A stretch of DNA of 64,000 bases. Origin: Chitinophagales bacterium. Its GTDB lineage: Bacteria; Bacteroidota; Bacteroidia; Chitinophagales; Chitinophagaceae. The notes beneath the pieces are model-generated. The model was not told the origin of the DNA and searched no databases. It worked only from the letters and a program-made list of their open reading frames with translations. The DNA is taken from positions 124,001-188,000 of the forward strand of contig JAFLBN010000003.1 of NCBI GenBank assembly GCA_017303395.1, written 5' to 3'. Position numbers and translations under genes: made by a program. Shown in pieces: positions 1 to 8,181 of this stretch (within the stretch, counting starts at the first letter, position 1; each line of letters opens with the position of its first letter).

Positions 1-939
1 GTCTGGGTGTATACCTGTAAGCAGTAGGTCTACTACCTTTGGCTTCTTCAAAGCTTGTGTTATATGATACCAACCCAACGGGAAAAGGCTACCCTTCGCC
101 TTTTGCATTGCTTCACTTAATGAAGGAAGGCTAATGATGAACCCTATCAGATTATTGTCCTTATCTTCAATCAGCTTCACAAACTCAGGATTCAGTATTT
201 CAAAGTACTTATCTATATAGAAATGCTGTAGCTTTTCGCTCATACTCACAAAGCTGAATAACTCACCAAATGCAGTATTCAACAGGTTTAGCACACGTGG
301 TGCCTGTGCCTTCATTGCTGCACGGTCAGTAAAGTGAATAACGTTCAGGTTATACCTGCGCTGAATCATGTCATTCAACTTCAATGCTTTCTCAGGTATT
401 TCTTTTTCAAGCTTCAGCCTGAATTCCACCCAGTCCATTTCCTTCTCATAGCCTGCCTCCTCCATATGCTCTTTATAATATGGTAGATGGTATTCTGATG
501 CTATTGATGGTAGATGGTCAAAACCCTCTATGAGTATTGCCTGGTGGTCAAGATTGGTAAAACCAAGTGGGCCATGTATCCCAATCATACCTTTTTCTTT
601 TGCCCAAGCCTCTACTGTATCAAGCAATGCTTTGCTTACTTCTTTATCATCAATAAACTCTAGACGGCTTACGCGGCACATCTGTTCACCTGTCTTTTCG
701 TTATACGCCTTATTGATTATACCTGCTACACGGCCTGCTACTTTACCGTTTTTTTCTGCAATCCAGAATTTGGCATCGCAGCTTTCAAATGCAGGGTTGG
801 TAGCTGCCTGAACAGCTTTTGTTTCATCAGATTTGATTGGGGGTACCCAATAACTATTATTCTTGTACAAATCGTAAGGAAACTGTACAAAGGCTTTCAG
901 ATCATTTGCCGACTCACAGGCTTTAATAGTTACAGACAT
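1..939 (-). CDS. GNAT-like N-acetyltransferase family protein, partial (C-terminus beyond left edge)
   Basis: The gene reads leftward from an ATG at 937-939 and runs off the window, so about 313 codons are visible without a stop. The N-terminus (VQFPYDLYKNNSYWVPP) and the following stretch with CDAKFWIAEKNGKVAGRVAG resemble a large Bacteroidota family of about 370-390 residues with a GNAT-like fold: a beta strand carrying an environment-derived residue set, then a self-modifying 'G-R-V/I-A' strand. The segment GIHGPLGFTNLDHQAILIEG also fits that family. No substrate is known to me for it, and the acetyltransferase call is by family resemblance only. No signal peptide or membrane segment is seen, so it is probably cytosolic. 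Confidence 0.6.
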   Translation of the reverse strand, partial: MSVTIKACESANDLKAFVQFPYDLYKNNSYWVPPIKSDETKAVQAATNPAFESCDAKFWIAEKNGKVAGRVAGIINKAYNEKTGEQMCRVSRLEFIDDKEVSKALLDTVEAWAKEKGMIGIHGPLGFTNLDHQAILIEGFDHLPSIASEYHLPYYKEHMEEAGYEKEMDWVEFRLKLEKEIPEKALKLNDMIQRRYNLNVIHFTDRAAMKAQAPRVLNLLNTAFGELFSFVSMSEKLQHFYIDKYFEILNPEFVKLIEDKDNNLIGFIISLPSLSEAMQKAKGSLFPLGWYHITQALKKPKVVDLLLTGIHPD

Positions 940-1085
940 TCTTCTCTTGCAGATTAGTTTAACGGGTAAGTACCTAAAGTGGGTACAAAATATGAATTTA
1001 CCACAATAATCTGCCCCATTGTGCCAAATAAAAAAGCAAAACCAACTTAGTTTTGCTTCTATTTACAATAGCATAATATCACCTA

Positions 1086-1553
1086 TTACTTCGGAAGAAT
1101 ATATATAGGCCTTGTTGTTATCATATTGCTCTTATTACCTGCTCTGTCTTTTACATATATGTCAAAGCTGAGGGTATCTCCGTCGGGCCTGCTTGGCCTT
1201 AAAACGAAATATGTAAATGCATCAAGATTAATTGTACACTTCATATCCAGCGACTGCCCATCTTTTACCAACCCCTTAGGGAACTCAGGCATTTTCAGAC
1301 CTATTTCGGCATTTGTAGGAGTGCGGCTATCTCTAATAAATATCTCTTTTGTAGAGTCATCGTCAAAAGGCATATCTCCGTCGCCATCTACAATAGTAAA
1401 CATGATAGAAATTGTATCTTTGCCGGCGTTTACAACAGAGTCTTTTGACAAGCCTGAGTAAGCTATTTTAGGTATAGGATCACCACTTGAGGTTTTCTTA
1501 CAAGCAATAAATCCTGTTACTGCAGCAATTAATAAAACGCTATATAACTTCAT
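1086..1553 (-). CDS. Putative secreted lipoprotein, function unknown
   Basis: A protein of about 155 residues begins with a lipoprotein signal: MKLYSVLLIAAVTGFIAC, with the lipobox Cys followed by KK. A TTG three codons upstream would also be possible, but the ATG at 1551-1553 gives the cleaner signal peptide. The mature part is beta-rich and contains DGDGDMPFDDDS, an acidic stretch that could bind calcium. Related Bacteroidota lipoproteins have no assigned role. It is transcribed away from the LuxE-like gene at 1575, and only about 20 bases separate the two starts, so both promoters must overlap or lie within the neighbouring reading frame. Confidence 0.7.
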   Translation of the reverse strand: MKLYSVLLIAAVTGFIACKKTSSGDPIPKIAYSGLSKDSVVNAGKDTISIMFTIVDGDGDMPFDDDSTKEIFIRDSRTPTNAEIGLKMPEFPKGLVKDGQSLDMKCTINLDAFTYFVLRPSRPDGDTLSFDIYVKDRAGNKSNMITTRPIYILPK

Positions 1554-1559
1554 ACATTT

Positions 1560-1567
1560 CAAAGTTA
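1560..1567 (-). promoter_or_regulatory. Candidate -7 element (TAnnTTTG) for the lipoprotein gene
   Basis: The minus strand reads TAACTTTG here, which fits the Bacteroidota sigma-A -7 consensus TAnnTTTG. It lies just upstream of the ATG at 1553, so the transcript would be nearly leaderless. A matching -33 TTTG is not clear, which keeps this tentative. Confidence 0.35.
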
Positions 1568-1574
1568 AATAAAA

Positions 1575-2570
1575 GTGCCATATAAAACAGACGATTTTAA
1601 TGCTGATTTCATCCTAAAAATATCAAAAGAATCTTTTGAAGATACTGCGTTGGCTCTTTTTCAATATCAATATCAAAATAACGAGCTTTATAAAGCCTTT
1701 ACAGATGCACTGAATATAAAACCGGACAATGTAAAAACACTGCAACAAATACCTTTTCTCCCTATACCTTTTTTCAAAACACATACCGTATTAAGCGGCA
1801 GCTTTAATCATATCCCGCTCAGGTTTGAAAGCAGCGGTACAACGGGCGAGGTTACCAGCAAACATTATGTATCTGATGAAACAATCTACCAAACATCACT
1901 GCTTGCCGGGTTCAAACAGTTCTATGGTTCTGTGAAAGAATACACATTCCTCGCATTGCTTCCTTCCTATTTAGAAAGGCAAAATGCCTCTTTAGTACAC
2001 ATGGCCAAGGTATTGATGGAAGAAAGCAATCAACCTCATAATGGCTTTTACCTGAACGAATTTGATACGTTGGCGCAAACACTGCAAACGCTTATAGCAG
2101 AAGGGAAGAAGGTATTGCTGCTTGGTGTAACGTTTGCCCTGCTCGACTTTGCAGAGCAATATCCCATACACATGCAACATACCATTGTAATGGAAACCGG
2201 TGGCATGAAAGGACGCAGGGAGGAAATGACACGTGAACAGGTGCATTCTTTTCTAAAAGAACGTTGGCATGTGGAACATATACATTCAGAGTATGGAATG
2301 ACAGAGCTCTTATCGCAAGCCTATGCATTACAAAACGGTATCTTCAATCCATCTGCAACAATGCGAGTGTTGGTACGTGATATTAATGACCCATTGGATG
2401 TTAGCACAACAGGAACAGGGTGCCTGAATATTATAGATTTAGCCAACATACATTCATGCAGTTTCATTGCAACAGAAGATATAGGAAGTGTTTATGCAGA
2501 TAGCAGTTTTACGGTAAAGGGAAGAGTAGATAATTCCGCACTACGCGGTTGTAATTTGATGGTAATATAA
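1575..2570 (+). CDS. LuxE/PaaK-like acyl-activating (ANL superfamily) protein
   Basis: The protein has 331 residues and probably starts at a GTG. It shows the hallmark P-loop of adenylate-forming enzymes, ESSGTTGEVTSKH (around residue 87), and a second conserved motif HSEYGMTELLSQAY (around residue 238) like the A5 motif of acyl-CoA or acyl-protein synthetases. Length and motifs fit the LuxE-type family (about 330-370 residues), which activates a fatty acid as acyl-AMP and passes it to a protein or thiol. There is no luciferase or reductase gene nearby, so bioluminescence is not implied. The substrate is unknown. It stands alone between a lipoprotein and tRNA-Leu and looks cytosolic. Confidence 0.75.
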   Translation: MPYKTDDFNADFILKISKESFEDTALALFQYQYQNNELYKAFTDALNIKPDNVKTLQQIPFLPIPFFKTHTVLSGSFNHIPLRFESSGTTGEVTSKHYVSDETIYQTSLLAGFKQFYGSVKEYTFLALLPSYLERQNASLVHMAKVLMEESNQPHNGFYLNEFDTLAQTLQTLIAEGKKVLLLGVTFALLDFAEQYPIHMQHTIVMETGGMKGRREEMTREQVHSFLKERWHVEHIHSEYGMTELLSQAYALQNGIFNPSATMRVLVRDINDPLDVSTTGTGCLNIIDLANIHSCSFIATEDIGSVYADSSFTVKGRVDNSALRGCNLMVI

Positions 2571-2586
2571 TTTTCAAAAAAAGAGA

Positions 2587-2617
2587 TTTGGTTGTTTGAA
2601 AAACATACTTATCTTTG
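2587..2617 (+). promoter_or_regulatory. Bacteroidota-type promoter for tRNA-Leu
   Basis: TTTG at 2587-2590 is followed after 19 bases by TATCTTTG at 2610-2617. This matches the -33 TTTG and -7 TAnnTTTG consensus with ideal spacing, about 27 bases before the mature tRNA 5' end. Confidence 0.75.
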
Positions 2618-2644
2618 CAGCCCAAAGTTCTTAAAACAAGGTAT

Positions 2645-2731
2645 GCCCAGGTGGCGAAATTGGTAGACGCACTGTGTTCAGGTCGCAGCGCTCGCAAGGG
2701 TGTGATGGTTCGAATCCATTCCTGGGCACCA
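2645..2731 (+). tRNA. tRNA-Leu (anticodon CAG)
   Basis: An 87-base sequence folds as a class II tRNA. The acceptor stem GCCCAGG pairs with CCTGGGC, followed by discriminator A and an encoded CCA. The anticodon stem CTGTG/CGCAG holds the loop TTCAGGT with anticodon CAG, which reads CUG leucine codons. A long variable arm (GCGCTCGCAAGGGTGT region) and the T-loop GGTTCGAATCC are present. A strong terminator follows at 2741, so it is a single-gene unit. Confidence 0.97.
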
Positions 2732-2740
2732 AGAACTTTA

Positions 2741-2772
2741 AAGCCTCTTAGTTTCACTAAGAGGCTTTTTTA
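2741..2772 (+). terminator. Rho-independent terminator after tRNA-Leu
   Basis: An 11-bp stem AAGCCTCTTAG/CTAAGAGGCTT with a TTTCA-sized loop is followed by a T run (TTTTTT). It is nearly symmetrical, so it may also end the minus-strand operon whose last gene stops at 2789. Confidence 0.85.
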
Positions 2773-2788
2773 TTTGTTTCATTTCTTA

Positions 2789-3565
2789 TTAATATTTCTG
2801 CAAATATGCTTTGTGCGTAGTGAAGGAAGCCCTCTTATTAAGGTGAGTAAAAAGTCTATCCAACCTGTCTTGCAATTGTACACCATCTATCCGCTTTGTC
2901 ATTGCTGGTACTTGGTATTTACTAAGATCAACAAACTCCCATGGGTGAACGTAAAACAAGATATACCCGTCATGATTCAGGATACGATTGCACAACATTT
3001 TATAAAAATCCAACGGAAAATTTTTTAACGCCAGCCAAAATATTGGTATCCTCAATATAGGTGTAACACTTGCAGGCATTTCCCAAACGTGCTCGTTCTT
3101 ATGTAATGTGCGAGGTTTATCAAAATGATTGTACCTGCCAGGCAACCATGTTGGATTCAGAGAAGAATCATATGTGTAACCTGCTGCGGCAACATCGGCA
3201 GGGTCTACATAGCGCATGCGTGGCATACGCAAGCCTATCACCTCCTGCCCTGTTATTTCACTGAGTGCTATTCGCGATGCAGCTAAATCTTCAGTCTTGA
3301 AGCTATTGTGGTGGTAGGTATGTGATGCAATCTCGTGCTTTGAAGCAAGCAAACGCATATAGTCTTTATAGTGATTTGCCCAGAAAGCTGTAGTGAAGAT
3401 AGTAGCAGTTACGTGATGTTTATCCATGATAGCATCTAACGCCTGCATACCCGGAAGGCTTACCTGCAACTTCTCCTCAACAGGCAATGTATAGCCGTAT
3501 TCTTCGGGAAGATCGAACTCCTCGAGGTCTATGCTAAATAATATCTTCTTTTCTGCGCCTGCCAT
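2789..3565 (-). CDS. Polysaccharide deacetylase family protein
   Basis: A 258-residue protein of the NodB-like deacetylase fold, which removes N-acetyl groups from cell-surface or cell-wall sugars using a divalent metal. Motif 1 is seen as SIDLEEFD (residues 11-18), with the catalytic acid and metal-binding Asp. Motif 2 is SHTYHH (residues 81-86), which supplies the metal-binding histidines. Later motifs are LRMPRMRY and the His in FYVHPWEF. There is no clear signal peptide, so it probably acts on the cytosolic side on a lipid-linked sugar. The start overlaps the end of the upstream GT2 gene by 32 bases, so the two are translationally coupled in one operon with the GT87-like gene. Confidence 0.85.
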   Translation of the reverse strand: MAGAEKKILFSIDLEEFDLPEEYGYTLPVEEKLQVSLPGMQALDAIMDKHHVTATIFTTAFWANHYKDYMRLLASKHEIASHTYHHNSFKTEDLAASRIALSEITGQEVIGLRMPRMRYVDPADVAAAGYTYDSSLNPTWLPGRYNHFDKPRTLHKNEHVWEMPASVTPILRIPIFWLALKNFPLDFYKMLCNRILNHDGYILFYVHPWEFVDLSKYQVPAMTKRIDGVQLQDRLDRLFTHLNKRASFTTHKAYLQKY

Positions 3566-4280
3566 TTCGCTTCTTTAGTAGTATTTTCATCAGGTTGGTC
3601 ATCTCTTGCCTTACAACACTAAAACCGAAGTTAGACAAAACAGTTTCATTCGTAATACTTACGGGTACTTCTTTTATAGTCATACCCTCTACTCTGGAAG
3701 AAATCAGGATAAACTCCATATCGAATAAAAACCTGTTGATGGTAGTTTCTAAAAATGTTGCCCTACCATATTTGTCAAAACCTTTAATACCTGCCTGTGT
3801 ATCATAAACAGGCAAACCCAATATAAACCTGTTGAATATAACAAGCCCGCGAGATATTATCTGTCTTTTGAAAGGAAGTGAATTAAAGTAATTGCCCCCT
3901 ATCCTGCGACCGGTTACAATATCTGTCCCATTTTGCAATTCCTGATATATAGATTGTACTATCTCTAAACCGAAAGGGAAATCGTAATCTGAGTAAATAC
4001 AATAGTCCGTAACAGCCTTCTCCACACCTTTACGCAATGCATGCCCTTTACCCTGATTCTGTGTATATGATACATACTCCAAATGCGGAATCAAAGCACG
4101 CAAAAAGCCTATCTCTTTTTCTGTCACATTTCTAGGAGAGCCATCATTTACCAATACAAGATTTATCAACTCATTGTCGCCCTGAAAATAGCGCTCTACC
4201 AGTTGTGTGAACTTGCCTGCAAATTTCGTTTCCCAACCATTAGAGGGATTATACAGCGGCACGATTAAGTCTAGTTTCAT
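3534..4280 (-). CDS. Glycosyltransferase family 2 (dolichyl-phosphate-mannose-synthase-like)
   Basis: A 248-residue GT-A fold enzyme that likely moves an activated sugar to a polyprenyl phosphate or lipid acceptor. The nucleotide-sugar site is seen in DLIVPLYNPSNGWE and LVNDGSPRN, and the metal-binding acidic motif in SDYDFPF. The region GKGHALRKGV is typical of the DPM1/GtrB type. No transmembrane helices are evident at the C-terminus. It overlaps the GT87-like gene upstream by 4 bases and the deacetylase downstream by 32 bases, so the three make a tight operon for one glycan or glycolipid. Confidence 0.85.
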   Translation of the reverse strand: MKLDLIVPLYNPSNGWETKFAGKFTQLVERYFQGDNELINLVLVNDGSPRNVTEKEIGFLRALIPHLEYVSYTQNQGKGHALRKGVEKAVTDYCIYSDYDFPFGLEIVQSIYQELQNGTDIVTGRRIGGNYFNSLPFKRQIISRGLVIFNRFILGLPVYDTQAGIKGFDKYGRATFLETTINRFLFDMEFILISSRVEGMTIKEVPVSITNETVLSNFGFSVVRQEMTNLMKILLKKRNGRRRKEDII

Positions 4281-5416
4281 ACAGTAGCAGGCTTATTGTT
4301 ATTGAAATTTAACAAAGCCTGTTTGGCTGTATATATGTATATATCTGCCATTACCAGCAAGCATAGCAGTGTTTTTATATAATAATCGTACCTCAACTTA
4401 TCCAACCACCCTATCAGGTCTTTGGGTATGATAGTTGAAACCAGAATAGTAATCCAGAATAATATATTAGAAACAGTATTCTTTGGTCGGCTCAGGTGCC
4501 ATAATGTTACACCACCGATAGCCATTATATAAGTTGCGGGCTCAGATGCGCGGTTAAACACTATCACCCATATGAGTAAGAATGATATGAGATGTGTTTT
4601 GTTTTTACCCGCAAAAAAGTGAAGTATCAAAAATCCAGCAAGCGCAGCTAACGCAGTTGCCAGAATATAAAATTCTGGAATATTTAACTTAAAGTTAGTA
4701 ACCCAACCATATACAGAGTAACTTTCCTTTATCTTATCACTAGATATTATCTGCAGCCATTCCTGATAGTACTGTATTGCCTGTGCCGGTGTTATAAACA
4801 ACAACATCAGGCTATTGATAGCCAGCATCCAGAACAGCCCGTACAATATCATTTTATACCAGTCTTTAGTATAAAAACAAAGAAGACCCACAATACCCCC
4901 ATAACCTTTGATAAGAAAACTTAAAGCCATGAACATAGCAGACCAGAAAGACTTATCTTTTTCTATAAGCGCCCAACTCATCAGCATAAAAGCCAAAAGA
5001 AAGGGATTGGTCTGTGTATGCCCAAGGTTATTCATCAGGTCGAACATGATGAACAGCATAAATAGCTGATTCTTCCTATTCCCCAAAGGCATGTACCTGA
5101 ATATCAGAAAGCAACTTAGCGATGTAAAGAGTATCCATGCTAGTATACCACCATTTACAGGCAGCATAGCAAAGGGCATGAACAATACCGGGAAAACAGG
5201 ATTGTAATAAAAGAGGTCGAAGTATTGCTCAGGATATTCTATATACAAAGGCAAGCCCTTCAAAAAATGAAAAACAGACTCTCGATATATAATAAAGTTG
5301 TTGTTGTGACCAAACGAAGTGAGCTGGAAATACGTAAACAGTGTTATTAATACATACAACGCAAGCAACACCTTGTATTGCAGTACAAAAGACTTTACTG
5401 TTTGCCAAAACTTCAT
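4277..5416 (-). CDS. GT87/DUF2029-like polyprenol-phosphate-sugar mannosyltransferase family membrane protein
   Basis: A 379-residue integral membrane protein with about nine to ten hydrophobic segments, including LLALYVLITLFTYF near the N-terminus and long helices through the middle. The periplasmic loop with YPEQYFDLFYYNPVFP after the first helix is typical of GT-C enzymes such as GT87, which use polyprenyl-phosphate sugars as donors. It is the first gene of the operon with GT2 and the deacetylase, and the GT2 enzyme could supply its lipid-linked donor. The exact sugar and acceptor cannot be read from the sequence. Confidence 0.7.
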   Translation of the reverse strand: MKFWQTVKSFVLQYKVLLALYVLITLFTYFQLTSFGHNNNFIIYRESVFHFLKGLPLYIEYPEQYFDLFYYNPVFPVLFMPFAMLPVNGGILAWILFTSLSCFLIFRYMPLGNRKNQLFMLFIMFDLMNNLGHTQTNPFLLAFMLMSWALIEKDKSFWSAMFMALSFLIKGYGGIVGLLCFYTKDWYKMILYGLFWMLAINSLMLLFITPAQAIQYYQEWLQIISSDKIKESYSVYGWVTNFKLNIPEFYILATALAALAGFLILHFFAGKNKTHLISFLLIWVIVFNRASEPATYIMAIGGVTLWHLSRPKNTVSNILFWITILVSTIIPKDLIGWLDKLRYDYYIKTLLCLLVMADIYIYTAKQALLNFNNNKPATV

Positions 5417-5508
5417 TGAGGGGGTACGCGTGATAAACGAGCGGGCAAATTTAAACCTTTAATTCAGACTTTGAATGCTTAACAAATTAAAATAAACCTA
5501 CTCTATGG

Positions 5509-5865
5509 CTAATAAAACGCATCTTCAAAATGAATAATTTCCTTCACCTCGTCCTTATTTAATAGTATGCTGACAATATCGAAACGAACATCATCATATT
5601 GCCTGTTTTCATCAAAAAAAGCTTCCGCGGCCAGCTTCAGGTGTTGCTGTTTTTGTGGGCTAACAGCCTCTTCCGGGAAACCAAATTCAAAACTCGTCCG
5701 TGTTTTCACCTCTACAATCACCACCAACCCGTCTTTTTCTGCTATTAAATCAACCTCCTTTTTGCCGAATCGCCAGTTGGAATGCAGAATGTTATAACCC
5801 TTTTTTAGCAAAAAGTTTTCTGCAATATGTTCGCCTTTTATGCCAGTTTCCTTATGTTTGGCCAT
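5509..5865 (-). CDS. YraN family (UPF0102) endonuclease-like protein
   Basis: A 118-residue cytosolic protein of the YraN family, which has a Holliday-junction-resolvase-like restriction-endonuclease fold. The family signature is clear: GIKGEHIAENFLLKKGY at the N-terminus, NWRFGKKEVDLIA with the catalytic Asp, then VVIVEVKTR with the ExK pair. The length is normal. The biological role of the family is not settled. It is divergent from the isomerase gene at 5885, with only 19 bases between the starts. Confidence 0.9.
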   Translation of the reverse strand: MAKHKETGIKGEHIAENFLLKKGYNILHSNWRFGKKEVDLIAEKDGLVVIVEVKTRTSFEFGFPEEAVSPQKQQHLKLAAEAFFDENRQYDDVRFDIVSILLNKDEVKEIIHFEDAFY

Positions 5866-5884
5866 CGAAAATCTAAAATACTAA

Positions 5885-6868
5885 ATGAAGCAATTAATAG
5901 CAGACTTCCCGATACAATTGCACGAGGCGCTGATAATAGGTCAAAGTTATCGTTTTACAGCAACAAAAAAAGCATTTACCAATGTAGTATTGACAGGTCT
6001 TGGCGGTAGCGGTATCGGTGGTTCTATTATACAAAACTTTGTTTTCGATAAAATGAAAGTGCCTTTCATTGTGAACAAAGATTACTTTCTGCCTTCTTTT
6101 GTAAATTCAAATTCGCTGGTTATTGTTTCTTCTTATTCAGGCAATACTGAAGAAACGATTATGGCTATGCAACAAGCAATCAAAGCAAAAGCTACAATAG
6201 TATGCATTACTTCAGGCGGTAAAATTGCAGAAACAGCTCGTAAGAAGAAGTTCGATTGCATATTGGTACCTGCCGGCATGCCTCCACGTGCTTGTGTAGG
6301 ATACTCTATGGTACAGGTATTATATACACTGCAACACTTTGGCCTTATCAAAGACAACTTTGAAAAAGACATAAAAGCATCTATCAAGCTACTGAAAGAC
6401 GACTCAAAAGACATTCAGAAAAAAGCGAAAGTACTTGCAACAAAACTGAATGGCAAAACACCAATCATCTACTCTGCTCCGGATTTTGAGGGTGTTGCAG
6501 TACGCTTTCGCCAACAGATAAATGAAAATGGCAAAATGCTCTGCTGGCACCATGTGATACCGGAGATGAATCACAACGAACTGGTAGGTTGGAAAGACAA
6601 AGACAACAGCCGTGCTGTTGTGATACTACGTAATAAAGAAGATTACCAACGCACACAATTGCGTATGGAGATCAACAAAAAAGTAATCAAGAAGTATACA
6701 TCTAATATCACAGAGCTTTATTCTAAAGGCAAAAGCTATTGGGAAAAAGTATTCTACTTTATTCACCTTACAGACTGGGTTTCTGTAGACCTTGCAGATA
6801 TGCGTAAACAAGATGCTACAGAAGTAAAAGTTATCGACTTCCTGAAAGGTGAACTTGCAAAAGTTTAA
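5885..6868 (+). CDS. Bifunctional phosphoglucose/phosphomannose isomerase family protein
   Basis: A 327-residue SIS-domain enzyme that interconverts fructose-6-phosphate with glucose-6-phosphate and mannose-6-phosphate. The phosphosugar-binding motifs are LTGLGGSGIGGSIIQ (around residue 38) and SSYSGNTEET (around residue 82). The C-terminal SIS half contains the conserved PEMNHNELVGW, which carries the catalytic His and Glu region of this family. Length matches the family. The first codons overlap nothing and the ATG lies 19 bases from the divergent yraN start. A strong terminator follows at 6891. Confidence 0.85.
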   Translation: MKQLIADFPIQLHEALIIGQSYRFTATKKAFTNVVLTGLGGSGIGGSIIQNFVFDKMKVPFIVNKDYFLPSFVNSNSLVIVSSYSGNTEETIMAMQQAIKAKATIVCITSGGKIAETARKKKFDCILVPAGMPPRACVGYSMVQVLYTLQHFGLIKDNFEKDIKASIKLLKDDSKDIQKKAKVLATKLNGKTPIIYSAPDFEGVAVRFRQQINENGKMLCWHHVIPEMNHNELVGWKDKDNSRAVVILRNKEDYQRTQLRMEINKKVIKKYTSNITELYSKGKSYWEKVFYFIHLTDWVSVDLADMRKQDATEVKVIDFLKGELAKV

Positions 6869-6890
6869 ACAATAAAAACTACAATATGCA

Positions 6891-6920
6891 AAGCGTCCTG
6901 AAATTCAGGACGCTTTTTTT
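6891..6920 (+). terminator. Rho-independent terminator after the isomerase gene
   Basis: A 12-bp stem AAGCGTCCTGAA/TTCAGGACGCTT is directly followed by seven Ts. Confidence 0.9.
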
Positions 6921-6930
6921 GTGACAACAT

Positions 6931-6961
6931 TTTGTTGGTGTAAAACTTTGCATTACCTTTG
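6931..6961 (+). promoter_or_regulatory. Promoter of the SRP RNA gene
   Basis: TTTG at 6931-6934 and TACCTTTG at 6954-6961 are separated by 19 bases. This is the -33/-7 pattern of Bacteroidota housekeeping promoters and places the transcript start near 6967, the start of the RNA stem. Confidence 0.8.
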
Positions 6962-6966
6962 CCGCC

Positions 6967-7064
6967 CTGGCAAGTCTTATACGGCCAGCTCCTGCTGAAT
7001 CCCCCAGGACAGGAATGTAGCAAGGGTGGGCGGTCGTAGCGGCGCGATATGAGTAACTTGCCAG
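6967..7064 (+). ncRNA. ffs: Signal recognition particle RNA, small bacterial type (4.5S)
   Basis: The core of SRP domain IV is seen at about 7001-7027: CCCCCAGG, an ACAGGAA apical part with the GGAA tetraloop, then TGTAGCAAGGG, which forms the symmetric and asymmetric loops bound by Ffh. The outer ends CTGGCAAGT (6967-6975) and ACTTGCCAG (7056-7064) are perfectly complementary, so the RNA is one long hairpin of about 98 nt. Nine Ts follow directly and act as terminator. In the cell it binds Ffh and targets membrane and secreted proteins to SecYEG. Confidence 0.92.
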
Positions 7065-7135
7065 TTTTTTTTTCCAATCTAACTGGCTTTTACCCACATT
7101 TTACTTTCAATACTGGCAACAGCGACATAATTGTA

Positions 7136-7143
7136 TAAATTTG
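7136..7143 (+). promoter_or_regulatory. Candidate -7 element before the transaldolase gene
   Basis: TAAATTTG fits TAnnTTTG and lies 19 bases before the ATG at 7163. No good TTTG is present at -33, so the assignment rests on one element. Confidence 0.45.
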
Positions 7144-7162
7144 CGCTCAGAAACAAATACGC

Positions 7163-7816
7163 ATGAAATTTTTTATAGATACAGCCAATCTGGCTCAGAT
7201 AAAAGAAGCACACGAACTCGGCATTCTTGATGGTGTTACTACCAACCCTTCATTGATGGCCAAAGAGGGCATCAAAGGCGAAGAAGCTATTATGAAACAC
7301 TATATAGACATCTGCAATATTGTAGACGGTCCTGTTAGTGCAGAGGTTATCAGTACAGATTTTGAAGGCATTATAGCAGAAGGTAAAAAACTGGCTGCAT
7401 TGCACGAAAATATCGTTGTAAAAGTACCAATGATAAAAGATGGCATTAAAGCTATCAAATGGTTTACGGATAATGGCATCCGCACAAACTGTACACTTGT
7501 ATTCTCTGCAGGTCAGGCTATTCTGGCTGCAAAAGCAGGTGCTACTTATGTATCTCCGTTCATAGGCCGTATAGATGATAGTAGCTGGGATGGCGTACAA
7601 CTGATAGACCAGATAGTAAGTGTATATAATGCTCAAGGCTTCATGACAGAAGTATTAGCAGCTTCTATCCGCAACCCGCTACATATAGTACGTTGTGCAG
7701 AAGCAGGTGCAGATGTTTGCACTTGCCCGCTCAGCTCTATACTTGGTTTGCTGAAACACCCGCTTACAGACATTGGTCTGGAACAATTCCTGAAGGATGC
7801 TAAATCTCTGCAATAA
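7163..7816 (+). CDS. fsa: Fructose-6-phosphate aldolase / small transaldolase family
   Basis: A 217-residue cytosolic TIM-barrel enzyme of the FSA/TalB-short family, which uses a Schiff-base lysine. It begins MKFFIDTANLAQIKEA and contains VTTNPSLMAKEG, the sugar-phosphate motif IVVKVPM with the active-site lysine, and TLVFSAGQA. Length is typical of the short transaldolases (about 215-220 residues), which either cleave fructose-6-phosphate or perform the transaldolase step of the pentose phosphate pathway. Sequence alone does not separate the two activities. The gene has its own promoter-like element and a terminator. Confidence 0.9.
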   Translation: MKFFIDTANLAQIKEAHELGILDGVTTNPSLMAKEGIKGEEAIMKHYIDICNIVDGPVSAEVISTDFEGIIAEGKKLAALHENIVVKVPMIKDGIKAIKWFTDNGIRTNCTLVFSAGQAILAAKAGATYVSPFIGRIDDSSWDGVQLIDQIVSVYNAQGFMTEVLAASIRNPLHIVRCAEAGADVCTCPLSSILGLLKHPLTDIGLEQFLKDAKSLQ

Positions 7817-7840
7817 GATTTAGTAATGAAATAAAATAAA

Positions 7841-7867
7841 AAAGGCTGTCAGTTGACAGCCTTTTTT
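7841..7867 (+). terminator. Rho-independent terminator after the transaldolase gene
   Basis: AAAGGCTGTC and GACAGCCTTT pair around a short loop and are followed by a T run. A-rich sequence on the left makes it bidirectional in form. Confidence 0.85.
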
Positions 7868-8181
7868 CGTGCGCACAAAGATACAAATTTCGAACCTATT
7901 ATATAGAGATTTAATGAAAATCGCACAATATGACAATCATTATTAATATTCATTAATTCTCTTGATATGATAATGATTTTTCATACACATTTGTTGCTTA
8001 GTACGAAAATCACCCTAAACTTTACTGTAGATTTTTTCATCAACCACTATTAGTATATATAGTCATTTTATGGTGTATAGCATGTGACTTATCATAGTAA
8101 AATATTTTTTTATATAAAACATATCTCTTGATTAATGTAACATAATTATTAGATTCGTCTAAAATAATGTTTCTTTGTAAC
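7868..8181. other. AT-rich intergenic region before the di-heme module
   Basis: About 300 bases without a coding region on either strand. It is very AT-rich and marks the border between core genes and the metal-related region. GATATGATAATGATTTTTCAT around 7965 loosely resembles a Fur box, but the second half is poor. TTTCTTTG at about 8169 could be part of a -7 element for the gene at 8182. Confidence 0.3.

Noticed and set aside
2615..3028. Open frame of 137 codons on the plus strand over tRNA-Leu and the deacetylase gene
   Set aside because: It overlaps a clear tRNA and its terminator and runs antisense to a conserved enzyme; the translation has no family features.
7960..7985. Fur-box-like sequence before the di-haem gene
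   Set aside because: Only one half matches well in a very AT-rich region, where such matches arise by chance.
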